Below are positions 13,382-26,286 of a stretch of 32,800 bases of DNA, piece after piece. Made by a program: the position numbers and the translations under genes. The stretch covers positions 1-32,800 of the forward strand of contig JAILHV010000014.1 of NCBI GenBank assembly GCA_024695625.1, given 5' to 3'. The stretch comes from Treponema sp. (lineage in GTDB: Bacteria; Spirochaetota; Spirochaetia; Treponematales; Treponemataceae). Each line of letters starts with the position of its first letter. Position 1 is the stretch's first letter. Below the pieces are notes generated by a model. That model saw only the letters and a list, made by a program, of their open reading frames with translations, had not been told where the DNA came from and made no database searches.

Positions 13382-13849
13382 ATGGAAGCATCTTTTCTTA
13401 ATCCCTTCCTCAGCGCATGTGAGGAAGCTTTTGTTACAATGTTCAATATCAGTCCTGAGCACAGGCAGCCATACCTGCTCAACCCAATTGCTCAGCACTC
13501 CTGGGAAATTTCGGGGCTTGTGGCGGTATCAGGCGACGAGACGGGCATAGTTGCCTTCCGCCTGCACAAGATTCTTGCCGCAAAGATGATTCAGCTCTCC
13601 AACATAGAAATTTCCTCTCCCGAAGAGCTTGAGGACATGGAAAAGGGGCTCGTCAGCGAATTTACCAACATCATTACGGGAAACGCAGTGTCTGCAATTA
13701 CGGACAGGGACATATCGGTTTCTGCCCCGGACATACGCTACGGAGAAAACCATGTGATTCCCTGGCCCCGCTCTGCAAAGATTCTTGCCGTTCCCTTCTA
13801 TACAAAGCACGGAACCTTCGAGGTGGACCTTTGCTTTAGGGGCATGTGA
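13382..13849 (+). CDS. CheX-like phosphatase of the CheC/CheX/FliY family
   Basis: Family members dephosphorylate CheY-P and so reset the flagellar motor signal; spirochaetes rely on CheX for this. The 155-residue protein has the characteristic helix EFTNIITGNAVSAI (93-106), with the catalytic pair Glu93 and Asn96 (E-x-x-N) and the following G-N turn. There is a single such helix, as in CheX, rather than the two found in CheC. The gene stands alone, with no cheA, cheW or cheY beside it, so it may be a second, paralogous CheX whose partner is another response regulator. The first ATG is used, because the -10 box lies 7 nt upstream. A 12-bp inverted repeat and the promoter of the rpmG operon follow. 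Confidence 0.82.
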   Translation: MEASFLNPFLSACEEAFVTMFNISPEHRQPYLLNPIAQHSWEISGLVAVSGDETGIVAFRLHKILAAKMIQLSNIEISSPEELEDMEKGLVSEFTNIITGNAVSAITDRDISVSAPDIRYGENHVIPWPRSAKILAVPFYTKHGTFEVDLCFRGM

Positions 13850-13911
13850 CCCTGCCTCCGCATCCTCCGGGACGCGTGGTGGGAGCCAGTGCGTTTTTCA
13901 TCCATATAAAA

Positions 13912-13963
13912 AAGCGAATTTGCTTTTCTAAAATCTTTCACCGTAAATTCCGCAAATTCGCTT
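13912..13963. promoter_or_regulatory. Perfect 12-bp inverted repeat touching the rpmG-operon promoter
   Basis: AAGCGAATTTGC (13912-13923) and GCAAATTCGCTT (13952-13963) are perfect inverted copies, 28 nt apart. The right arm overlaps the first two bases of the -35 box. It may be an operator, or a hairpin ending the cheX-like transcript; no T-run follows it. Confidence 0.55.
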
Positions 13964-13990
13964 GACATAATTTATTGAATTTTATATATT
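13962..13990 (+). promoter_or_regulatory. Strong promoter of the tRNA-Thr/rpmG/secE/nusG operon
   Basis: TTGACA (13962-13967), 17 bp of A/T-rich spacer, TATATT (13985-13990). The start would be near 13997, 30 nt before tRNA-Thr. Confidence 0.8.
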
Positions 13991-14026
13991 CTTAGAACGC
14001 AATCACTATATTGGTGTGCATTGATT

Positions 14027-14099
14027 GCTCTTGTAGCTCAGTCGGTAGAGCACATCGTTGGTAACGATGAGGTCAGCGGTCCGATTCCGCTCGGGAGCT
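14027..14099 (+). tRNA. tRNA-Thr (anticodon GGT)
   Basis: A complete cloverleaf: acceptor GCTCTTG/CGGGAGC (two G-T pairs), D-arm GCTC/GAGC, anticodon stem CATCG/CGATG around the loop TTGGTAA (GGT), T-arm AGCGG/CCGCT. The T-loop is TCCGATT, with C where most tRNAs have T at the second position. The 3' CCA is not encoded. It is the first gene of the operon and is co-transcribed with rpmG. Confidence 0.95.
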
Positions 14100-14127
14100 T
14101 TTCTAAATAATATAAGGAGCTAATAAA

Positions 14128-14304
14128 ATGGCAAGCAAGAAAAAGACGGCCGTGGAAATCATCGCTTTGCAGTGTACAGAATGCAAGCGCAAGAACTATA
14201 CAACATATAAGAACCGTAAGAACATCACCGGCAAGATGGAAAAGAACAAGTATTGCCCCTTCTGCCGCAAGGAAATCCTTCACAAGGAAACAAAGGTAAA
14301 ATAA
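14128..14304 (+). CDS. rpmG: 50S ribosomal protein bL33
   Basis: A 58-residue large-subunit protein near the E site, starting MASKKKTAVEIIALQCTECK. It is the zinc-binding (C+) type: Cys16, Cys19, Cys43 and Cys46 form two C-x-x-C pairs (CTEC and CPFC). The ATG has AAGGAG 8 nt upstream. It lies between tRNA-Thr and tRNA-Trp, the usual place in treponemes. A hairpin CTGCATGA/TCGTGCAG (14317-14337) follows the stop, inside a 144-nt spacer with no other gene. Confidence 0.95.
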   Translation: MASKKKTAVEIIALQCTECKRKNYTTYKNRKNITGKMEKNKYCPFCRKEILHKETKVK

Positions 14305-14448
14305 TTAGGTTTTTGTCTGCATGAATTTTTCGTGCAGCTAAGATAGGCGGTTGTTTACCGGAGTTTGCCTCTGGTTTCGCCGCTGCGGTTTTGCTGGAGT
14401 GTCCGGCCTGCTTGTGCAGTTTGCCTGTCGTTCAGCCTACCGAATCTT

Positions 14449-14521
14449 AGGTCAGTAGCTCAGTTGGTAGAGTCCCGGTCTCCAAAACCGGTTGTCGCGG
14501 GTTCGAGTCCTGCCTGGCCTG
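14449..14521 (+). tRNA. tRNA-Trp (anticodon CCA)
   Basis: Acceptor AGGTCAG/CTGGCCT (one wobble), D-arm GCTC/GAGT, anticodon stem CCGGT/ACCGG around loop CTCCAAA (CCA), T-loop TTCGAGT with stem GCGGG/CCTGC (one wobble), and discriminator G. CCA is not encoded. A tRNA-Trp in front of secE is common in bacteria. Confidence 0.95.
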
Positions 14522-14550
14522 TTTTTTCTATCAAATAGAAGAGGTTGGAA

Positions 14551-14733
14551 ATGAAGAAGATTATTCAGTTTTGCAAAGAATGTGTGGGTGAACTTAGGAA
14601 GGTAACCTGGCCAACCCGTGGTGAAGTCGTTGCTTCTGTAAAAGTCGTTCTTGTTTCCACTATCTTCCTTGCCGTTACCCTGGGATTTTTGGACTGGCTC
14701 TTCGTTGAAGGTATGCGCTTGCTGTTTAAATAG
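14551..14733 (+). CDS. secE: Preprotein translocase subunit SecE
   Basis: A 60-residue inner-membrane clamp subunit of the SecYEG channel. It is the short, single-helix form: an amphipathic N-terminal part with the conserved ECVGELRKVTWPTRGEV (10-26), then one membrane helix at about 30-56. The ATG at 14551 has GAGG 6 nt upstream; a TTG two codons earlier is less likely. It ends 9 nt before nusG. Confidence 0.95.
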   Translation: MKKIIQFCKECVGELRKVTWPTRGEVVASVKVVLVSTIFLAVTLGFLDWLFVEGMRLLFK

Positions 14734-14742
14734 GGTAGGGGT

Positions 14743-15306
14743 ATGGCAAAAAGCTGGTATATAATTCATACTTTCACAGGCTACGAACAGAAGATTGAGC
14801 GTACTCTCCGCGAGATGCTTGAACGTGGCCAGTTGGATTCCAATATCGTTTGCGACGTAAAAGTTCCTACTGAAGAAGTCGTTGAAATCCGCAACAATAA
14901 AAAATACGTAAAGCGCAACAAGTTTTTGCCCAGCTACATCATGCTGGAACTTGATTTGCCGCAGGTGGGCTGGAAGCCTGTCTGCAACGCAATCCGCCAT
15001 ATTCAGGGTGTTACGGGCTTTGTCGGTACAAATCCACAGGAGCGCCCCCGCCCAATATCTTCTGATGAGGCAAAGAACCTCCTTCAGCAGTCCGGCGAAA
15101 TCAAGGGCGAAAAGACTGTTCGCATCAAGCAGAGTTATGAAGTGGGTGACCACGTTAAGATTAAGGACGGACCTTTTGCTACATTCAGCGGAATCGTGGA
15201 AGAAGTTCTGCCGGACAAGAACAAGCTTCATGTCAACGTGCAGATTTTTGGCCGCGAAACGCCGGTTGAGGTTGACCTCCTGCAGGTAGAAAAAGAAGTA
15301 GTCTGA
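14743..15306 (+). CDS. nusG: Transcription termination/antitermination factor NusG
   Basis: A 187-residue factor that binds the RNA polymerase clamp and links it to Rho or the ribosome. The NGN domain spans about residues 3-115 (KSWYIIHTFTGYEQKIERTL at the start; LPSYIMLEL). The KOW domain is at about 130-185 (YEVGDHVKIKDGPFATFSGI, PVEVDLLQVE). There is no large insert. The start has TAGGGG upstream. The gene is followed by a 199-nt spacer before rplK that contains a possible terminator. Confidence 0.96.
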   Translation: MAKSWYIIHTFTGYEQKIERTLREMLERGQLDSNIVCDVKVPTEEVVEIRNNKKYVKRNKFLPSYIMLELDLPQVGWKPVCNAIRHIQGVTGFVGTNPQERPRPISSDEAKNLLQQSGEIKGEKTVRIKQSYEVGDHVKIKDGPFATFSGIVEEVLPDKNKLHVNVQIFGRETPVEVDLLQVEKEVV

Positions 15307-15316
15307 TCCGCTGATT

Positions 15317-15358
15317 GCTGCCACGGGCCCAAGGTCTGTTTTGGCAGCTTGTTCTTTT
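15317..15358 (+). terminator. Possible partial terminator or attenuator in front of rplK
   Basis: GCTGCCA (15317-15323) pairs with TGGCAGC (15342-15348) across an 18-nt loop, followed by TTGTTCTTTT. The T-run is interrupted, so read-through is likely. The rest of the leader to 15505 has a CGGCA/TGCCG hairpin and could hold an L1 autoregulatory site, which I could not demonstrate. Confidence 0.4.
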
Positions 15359-15505
15359 ACAGAAAGTTTTGCCGTGAAAACGGTTTAACTCCGGCACTCT
15401 TGTGAATGCCGATTTGGGAGAAGCGCAAGTCCGTTGGACATAGGCGTTTCGTTAGGGACCGTCTGTTTTTTAGGCGGATTCCACACCAATGCAAGGAGTA
15501 ATATT

Positions 15506-15940
15506 ATGGCCACAAAAAAGGTAACAGCTGTTATTAAGTTGCAGTGCCCCGCTGGTGCTGCTACTCCGGCTCCACCAATCGGTCCTGCTCTTGGACCCCA
15601 TGGTGTTTCTGCGCCAAAGTTCGTGCAGGAATTCAACGCCAAGACAGCTAAGATGGAAAAGGGACTCATCATCCCTGTCGTTCTTACAGTCTATCAGGAC
15701 AAATCCTACACATTCATCCTCAAGACTCCGCCTGCAGCAGTTCTTATTGCAAAGGCAGCAGGAATCAAGAAGGGGTCTGGAAATCCTCTCCGCGACAAGG
15801 TTGGAAAGATTTCAGCAAAGGCTCTGGAAGAAATCGCAAAGCAGAAGCTTCCTGACCTCAATGCAAACGACCTTGAAGCCGCAAAGAAAATCATCGCCGG
15901 TACTGCACGCAGCATGGGCGTAGAAGTGGAGGGCAAGTAA
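15506..15940 (+). CDS. rplK: 50S ribosomal protein uL11
   Basis: A 144-residue protein of the GTPase-associated centre, binding 23S rRNA with the L10-L12 stalk and needed for RelA activation. The N-terminal domain has the proline-rich [20 protein letters not shown]; the C-terminal RNA-binding domain ends with [15 protein letters not shown]. The frame is open further upstream, but the start [13 protein letters not shown] at 15506 has AAGGAG 8 nt before it and matches the family. The stop overlaps the rplA start (TAATG). Confidence 0.96.
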   Translation: MATKKVTAVIKLQCPAGAATPAPPIGPALGPHGVSAPKFVQEFNAKTAKMEKGLIIPVVLTVYQDKSYTFILKTPPAAVLIAKAAGIKKGSGNPLRDKVGKISAKALEEIAKQKLPDLNANDLEAAKKIIAGTARSMGVEVEGK

Positions 15941-16620
15941 TGAAGCACGGTAAGAAGTATAACGAGGCTCTTAAAAAGTATGACCCCGCAAAGAAATACG
16001 AAATTGCCGAAGCATGCAAGCTCGTAAAGGACATTCACTACACAAAGTTTGACGAAACTGTTGAGCTTTCAGTTTCCTTGAAGCTGGAAAAGAACCAGAC
16101 AGTCCGCGACACTTTGGTATTCCCGCACCAGTTCACCGGTGAGAAGCGCGTATTGGTTTTCTGTAAGGAAGACCGTGTACAGGAAGCTTTGGATGCAGGT
16201 GCAACTTATGCAGGTTCAACAGAATACATCGACAAGGTAAAGGGTGGCTGGACAGAATTTGACGTTGCAGTTGCTACACCAGACATGATGAAAGACGTTG
16301 GCCGCCTTGGTATGGTTTTGGGCCGCCGTGGCCTTATGCCAAACCCAAAGACTGGAACCGTTACCCCCAACATTGCACAGGCTGTTGCTGAACTCAAGAA
16401 GGGACGCACAGAATTCCGCGCAGACAAGGGTGGAGTAATCCACATTCCTGTAGGAAAGGTTTCAATGTCCGAAAGCGACACAGCAGAAAACGTAACCACA
16501 TTCCTTGCCGAACTTGGCCGCAAAAAGCCGTCCGATGCAAAGGCTGGCTTCGTACGCTCTGTTTCCTTGAGCTCTTCTATGGGCCCCGGCGTTTGGATTG
16601 ATTATAAGGAGGAAGCATAA
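15940..16620 (+). CDS. rplA: 50S ribosomal protein uL1
   Basis: A 226-residue protein of the L1 stalk, which helps release deacylated tRNA and in many bacteria represses the L11-L1 mRNA. Family features include the GRLGMVLGRRGLMPNPKTGT loop and FRADKGGVIHIPVGKVS. The length is normal. Start and stop overlap the neighbouring genes by one base (TAATG at both ends), indicating translational coupling with rplK and rplJ. A GGAGGG Shine-Dalgarno is present inside the rplK end. Confidence 0.96.
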   Translation: MKHGKKYNEALKKYDPAKKYEIAEACKLVKDIHYTKFDETVELSVSLKLEKNQTVRDTLVFPHQFTGEKRVLVFCKEDRVQEALDAGATYAGSTEYIDKVKGGWTEFDVAVATPDMMKDVGRLGMVLGRRGLMPNPKTGTVTPNIAQAVAELKKGRTEFRADKGGVIHIPVGKVSMSESDTAENVTTFLAELGRKKPSDAKAGFVRSVSLSSSMGPGVWIDYKEEA

Positions 16621-17195
16621 TGGCAGTATTGGCTAAGAAACTTCAGCCTGCTAAGACCGCAGCTATCGAAGAAGCAAAAAAGACACTGAGCGAATATCAG
16701 AACTATGTTTTCATTGACTACCGCGGACTTACCGTGGAGCAGATTACAAAGCTCCGCCACAGCCTTGCTGAGCACAAGGCAGCCCTCAAGGTTTTCAAGA
16801 ACAATTTTGCACGCGTTGCTTTTGACGAGCTCAAGAATGATGCAGTTGTAGAATACCTCAAGGGACCTACGGCTATTACGCTTATAAAGGAAGATGCCAA
16901 CGAAGCAGCAAAGGTTCTCTTTGACTTCTCCAAGGACGCTCCTAACCTTGTTGTTAAGGGTGCATGGGTTGACAATGAGCTTTACGATGCAGCAAAGATT
17001 GAGGCATTCTCAAAGCTCCCTGGAAAGAAGCAGCTTATCGCAATGCTTATGTCTGCAATCAACGGTCCTGCAAGAAAACTTGCTGGTACTTTGCAGGCTT
17101 ATGTGGAAAAGCTGGAAAAGGAAGGCGGCGCAGCTCCTGCAGCAGCACCAGCCGCTGAAGCAGCCCCGGCTGCAGAGGCAACACCGAGCACCTAG
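16620..17195 (+). CDS. rplJ: 50S ribosomal protein uL10
   Basis: A 191-residue base of the L12 stalk. The N-terminal rRNA-binding domain contains FIDYRGLTVEQITKLRHSL and VFKNNFARVAF. The C-terminal helix that binds L12 dimers is followed by an Ala/Pro-rich tail (about 170-191), longer than in E. coli. The start overlaps the rplA stop (TAATG) with AAGGAGGA upstream. In many bacteria a leader upstream of rplJ binds the L10-L12 complex; here there is no gap before rplJ, and instead a 203-nt spacer lies after it. Confidence 0.95.
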   Translation: MAVLAKKLQPAKTAAIEEAKKTLSEYQNYVFIDYRGLTVEQITKLRHSLAEHKAALKVFKNNFARVAFDELKNDAVVEYLKGPTAITLIKEDANEAAKVLFDFSKDAPNLVVKGAWVDNELYDAAKIEAFSKLPGKKQLIAMLMSAINGPARKLAGTLQAYVEKLEKEGGAAPAAAPAAEAAPAAEATPST

Positions 17196-17398
17196 TAAAG
17201 GTTTTAACCGGTTACTTGGTACTCAGTTAATTCTGAAACCCGGCCGTTCCCTCAAAGGAATGGCCAAAACCGCAGTCAGGCTTCAACGTGCTGATTACTG
17301 TCTGCGGAAAATAACCGTAAGCGGGCAAAAATGGACAGTTTGTCCTATTCCGCAACGGAAATCAATTAATCGCAATGATGATTATGGAGAAGACAATT
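17196..17398 (+). other. Structured 203-nt spacer between rplJ and rplL
   Basis: Two clear hairpins: GGCCGTTCC (17242-17250) with GGAATGGCC (17257-17265), and CCGCAGTCAG (17270-17279) with CTGTCTGCGG (17298-17307, one T-T mismatch). A GGACA/TGTCC stem follows. There is no T-run. Position suggests a role in setting the excess of L12 over L10, by RNA processing or translational control; that is inference. Confidence 0.5.
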
Positions 17399-17770
17399 AT
17401 GGCACTTTCAAATGATGAAATCTTAGACGCAATCGCTAATATGACAGTTCAGCAGGCAGCTGACCTTGTAAAGGCAATGGAAGAAAAGTTCGGCGTTTCT
17501 GCAGCAGCTCCTGTAGCAGTAGCAGCAGCAGGCCCAGCAGCAGCAGCTGAAGAGCAGACTGAATTCACAGTTACTCTTGACAGCGTTGACGCAGCAAAGA
17601 AGATTGCAGTTATCAAGGCTGTTCGCGCAATCACAGGTCTCGGACTTGGTGAAGCAAAGGCTCTTGTTGAAGGTGCTCCTCAGACACTCAAGGAAGGTGT
17701 TTCTAAGGAAGATGCAGACAAGATGATCGCTGACATCACAGCAGCCGGCGGTAAGGCAAGCAAGAAATAA
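17399..17770 (+). CDS. rplL: 50S ribosomal protein bL12 (L7/L12)
   Basis: A 123-residue flexible stalk protein present in several copies per ribosome that recruits translation GTPases. An N-terminal dimerisation region ([20 protein letters not shown]) is followed by an Ala-rich hinge (about 38-52) and the C-terminal domain with the [20 protein letters not shown] factor-binding surface. The start at 17399 has GGAGA 8 nt upstream; an in-frame ATG at 17375 would add eight atypical residues. Confidence 0.96.
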   Translation: MALSNDEILDAIANMTVQQAADLVKAMEEKFGVSAAAPVAVAAAGPAAAAEEQTEFTVTLDSVDAAKKIAVIKAVRAITGLGLGEAKALVEGAPQTLKEGVSKEDADKMIADITAAGGKASKK

Positions 17771-18079
17771 TTTTGAATAGCAGATTGTTGTTCAATACAG
17801 ACAAAATTAATTTTTGACTTATTAGCTTCAGGAAAGCGGGTTAAGGCCTGACTTTTCTGAGGCTTTTAGCGTCTATTGATATTGGTTCAGTGCGGGAATT
17901 TGTTTTGCCGGACTGTCCCGATGCCCATGCGTCGTGAAATAAACTTTATGCGGTGAACGTGACGCCCGCCGCGTAGCGGTTTCAAACACCCGCTGAGGAC
18001 TCCGGTTCTTGTGCTGAGCAAAGTTTTTGCTTGTAGCGGCTCCGGCGTACCGGTTTTCGTACACCTGCGAGGGAAACAG
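17771..18079 (+). other. 309-nt spacer between rplL and rpoB
   Basis: There is no gene. A weak GCCT/AGGC stem followed by TTTT (about 17847-17868) could be a partial terminator, lowering rpoBC relative to the stalk genes as in other bacteria. Further on are an AGCAAA/TTTGCT hairpin (about 18016-18032) and two similar segments of the form GTA-CGGTTT...ACACC...GAGG. No convincing promoter was found. Confidence 0.45.
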
Positions 18080-21000
18080 ATGTTTGCTAAAAGCAAAAAA
18101 ATAAACCGTCAGTACTTTGGCAAGGAAATCAAAGATTTCTGGGAAATCCCTGATTTAATCGACATTCAGACTTCATCCTACGAAGAATTCATTCAAAAAG
18201 AAAGGTTGGACAAGGGAGAGCCTCTCTTGAACCAGGGCCTGCAGGAAGTTTTTACTTCCACCTTCCCGATTGAAGGCGGCCCGGACAACAATATGACCCT
18301 TGAATACGACCACTATGAGCTTGATGAAAAGAACATCAAATTCAGTGAGCTTGAATGCAAGAAAAAGGGTCTTACCTATGCAGTTGCCCTCAAGGCCAGA
18401 ATCAGCCTGAATTTTAAGGACACCGGTGCCATTTTGCAGAAAGACATTTACATGGGTGACATTCCTCTTATGACGGAACGCGGCACTTTTGTTATTAACG
18501 GTGCAGAACGCGTTGTTGTCAGCCAGATTCACCGTTCACCGGGTGTTATCTTCAAGTACGAAAAGGGTGTCTTTTCCAGCCGCATCATTCCCTACCGCGG
18601 TTCATGGCTCGAATTTGAAATTGACCAGAAGAAAGACCTGATCTACGCAAAGATTGACCGCAAGAAGAAGATTCTCGGTACCATATTCCTCCGCGCACTT
18701 GGATATACAACGCGTGAGATGATTATCAACTGCTTCTACCAGACGGAGACAATCAAGGTTCCTTCAAAGAAGGACGCAAGGGAAGCCCTCATCGGAAGGG
18801 TTTTCTCTGCCAACGTTGTCATTACAGACGAAAACGGCGAGGAGAAGAGGCTTTTCCGTGCAGGAGACGAAATCCATCCGCACGACTTGGACGAACTCGT
18901 TGCCAATAAGATAGGTGAAATCAGCCTAATCAAGTTCAATGCCAGGGTGCATCCCAACAAGAAGGATGAAAAGAACCCGTCGCTTGACAGCAAGATGATT
19001 GTAAACTGCTTTGAAAAAGAGGAAATCATCTTTACAAAGGAAGGTGCAGACGTTTCCGAAGAGCCTTCACAGGATGCATGTCTTGCAAAGGTTTATGCCG
19101 TAATCCAGACTGGCGACCCGATTTCTACGGAGCAGGCCCAGAAGGAAATCACTGGCATCTTCTTTAACCCCAAGCGCTATGACCTTGGCCGCGTTGGCCG
19201 CTACAAGCTCAACAAGGCATTTGACTACGAAGACCAGTCAACGGACAACACCGTCCTTACCCAGGAAGACATCATCAATACGATGAAGCGCCTTATTGAA
19301 GTTTACATTGGCGACCAGCCTTTGGATGACCAGGACCACTTGGGTAACCGCCGCGTTCGTTCTGTTGGCGAGCTTCTTACAAACCAGTTCAAGACTGCAT
19401 TCAGCCGCATGGAGCGCACCGCAAAAGAGCGCATGAACCTTAAGGAGACAGAGACCCTTAAGCCACAGGACTTGATTTCCATAAAGCCGATTAACTCAGG
19501 CCTCAAGGAATTCTTCGGTTCATCACAGCTTTCACAGTTCATGGACCAGTGTAACCCGCTTGCAGAGCTTACCCACAAACGCCGCCTTAACGCTTTGGGC
19601 CCGGGTGGTCTTAGCCGCGACAGGGCAGGCTTTGAAGTCCGCGACGTTCACTATACACACTACGGACGCATGTGCCCGATTGAAACCCCAGAAGGTCCGA
19701 ACATCGGTCTTATCGTTTCCCTCTCCATCTTCACCAAGGTAAACGAATACGGATTCCTTGAAGAGCCGTACCGCAAGGTTGAAAACGGAAAGGCTACCAA
19801 CAAGGTTGACTATCTTACCGCCACCGACGAAGACAAGTACTACGTTGGTCAGGTAACAGAAGGCATGAAGGATGACGGTTCCTTCCCGACAGAACTTGTT
19901 TCCTGCCGCCACAGGGGCGACTATACAAGCCGTTCCGTAAAGGACATCCAGTACATGGACGTTTCTCCTCGCCAAGTTATCTCCGTATCTGCATCCCTTG
20001 TTCCATTCCTTGAACACGACGACGCAAACCGCGCTTTGATGGGCTGCAACATGCAGAGACAGGCAGTACCGCTCTTGTTCCCTGAGCCGCCGCACGTTGG
20101 TACAGGCATGGAGGCAAAGACAGCCTACGATTCAGGTGTTCTTGTAAAGGCAAAGCGTGCCGGTGAAGTTGTATGGGTAGAAAGCGACCTCATTAAGATT
20201 AAGCCCGACGGGGTTAAGGGCGGTGAACTTGACGAATATCCGCTCCTCAAGTACCAGAAGACAAACTCTGATACAGTTAACCACCAGCGTCCGACAGTAC
20301 AGGTCGGCGAAAAGGTAAAGAAGGGTGACGTAATAGCTGACGGTCCTGCAACCTTCAACGGCGAACTTGCACTTGGCCGCAATATCCTCGTTGGATTCGT
20401 TCCGTGGAATGGCTACAACTACGAAGACGCTGTCCTTATCAGCCAGCGCGTAGTAAAGGAAGATATGTACACATCCGTTCATATCCACGACTTCCAGACG
20501 GAAATCCGCGAGACAAAGCTTGGTCCCGAAAAGATTACCCGCGATGTTCCCAATACTTCCGAGAAGAACCTTGACCGCCTTGACGCAGAAGGTATCGTCC
20601 GCATAGGCGCAAAGGTAAGAAGCGGTGACATCCTTGTTGGAAAGGTAACGCCGAAGAGCGAAACGGAAAATACCCCAGAATTCAAGCTTTTGAATTCAAT
20701 CTTTGGTGAAAAGGCAAAAGAAGTACGCGATACATCCCTCAAGCTGCCTCACGGTGTTGAAGGTGTCGTAATTGGCGTTGAGCGCCTCAAGCGTTCTCAG
20801 GGTGATGAACTTAGCCCGGGCGTAGACGAGGTTGTAAAGGTTATAATCGCAGACAAGAGAAAGCTCCGCGTAGGAGACAAGATGGCAGGACGCCACGGTA
20901 ACAAGGGTGTTGTTGCCCGCATTCTTCCTGTTGAAGACATGCCTTACCTTGAAGACGGTACTCCTCTTGACGTCTGCTTGAACCCGCTTGGTGTTCCTTC

Positions 21001-21632
21001 CCGTATGAACATTGGTCAGATTATGGAAAGCGAACTTGGACGCGTTGGCCAGCTCCTCGGCGAATGGTACAATTCACCTGCATTCCAGACTCCAAGCCAG
21101 GAACAGATTGCAGAAAAGCTTAAGGAAGCAGGCTTGTCCCCCGACTGTAAGCAGATTGTCCGCGACGGATTCACAGGCGAGCCTTTCGTCAACCCGATTT
21201 TTGTCGGCGTAATCTACTTCATGAAGTTGCACCACTTGGTAGACGACAAGATGCATGCCCGCTCAACAGGTCCCTATTCACTTGTTACCCAGCAGCCTTT
21301 GGGCGGTAAGGCCCAGTTCGGTGGCCAGCGTCTCGGTGAAATGGAGGTTTGGGCTCTCGAAGCATACGGTGCCGCAAACACACTCCAGGAAATGATGACA
21401 ATCAAATCCGACGACATGACAGGACGCTCAAAGGTTTACGAATCAATCGTAAAGGGAGACCCGACAGCTCCAATCGGTGTGCCGGAGTCATTCAACGTGC
21501 TTGTGCAGGAACTCCGTGGACTTGCGCTTGACTTTACAATTTACGACGACAAGGGCAAGCAGATTGCCCTTACCGAACGTGATCAGGAATTAATCGACAA
21601 GGCCAGCCAGGGCTTTGACAAGGAGAACGTAA

Positions 21633-21640
<8 letters not shown>
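18080..21640 (+). CDS. rpoB: DNA-directed RNA polymerase beta subunit
   Basis: A 1186-residue catalytic subunit of RNA polymerase. Family segments visible include [21 protein letters not shown], the Rif cluster [34 protein letters not shown] and the C-terminal [24 protein letters not shown], written in parts here. In the Rif cluster ([30 protein letters not shown]) residue 504 is Asn where E. coli has Ser531. This change is reported in spirochaetes and is linked to their natural rifampicin resistance. The start at 18080 ([16 protein letters not shown]) has GAGGGAA upstream; the frame is open to 18011, but those codons look non-coding. It overlaps rpoC by 8 nt. Confidence 0.97.
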
Positions 21641-26138
<4,498 letters not shown>

Positions 26139-26172
26139 TTGCAGGAAACTTGAAAATTTCAGATGAATTTTG

Positions 26173-26223
26173 CCGAATTCAGCCCAAATTCCCTTGACTG
26201 GAATTAACTGAATTCGGTAAAAT
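26173..26223 (+). promoter_or_regulatory. rpsL-rpsG promoter embedded in a nested palindrome
   Basis: TTGACT (26194-26199), 18 bp, TAAAAT (26218-26223). Around it, CCGAATTCAG (26173-26182) pairs with CTGAATTCGG (26208-26217), and inside that AATTCC (26187-26192) pairs with GGAATT (26200-26205), leaving the -35 box in the 7-nt centre. The right arm ends exactly before the -10 box. Confidence 0.65.
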
Positions 26224-26286
26224 ATGTTTACTTTTGTTTATTTTGTCCGAGGTGCTGCTCGGCGTTAAAAATAGGAGAATAGGCCG

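Noticed and set aside
14305-14448. A hidden small gene between rpmG and tRNA-Trp
   Set aside because: No ORF with a ribosome-binding site; only one hairpin (14317-14337), so it is treated as operon spacer.
18011-18079. Upstream extension of rpoB to 18011
   Set aside because: The extra 23 codons do not resemble the RpoB N-terminus, while 18080 has a Shine-Dalgarno and a family-like start.
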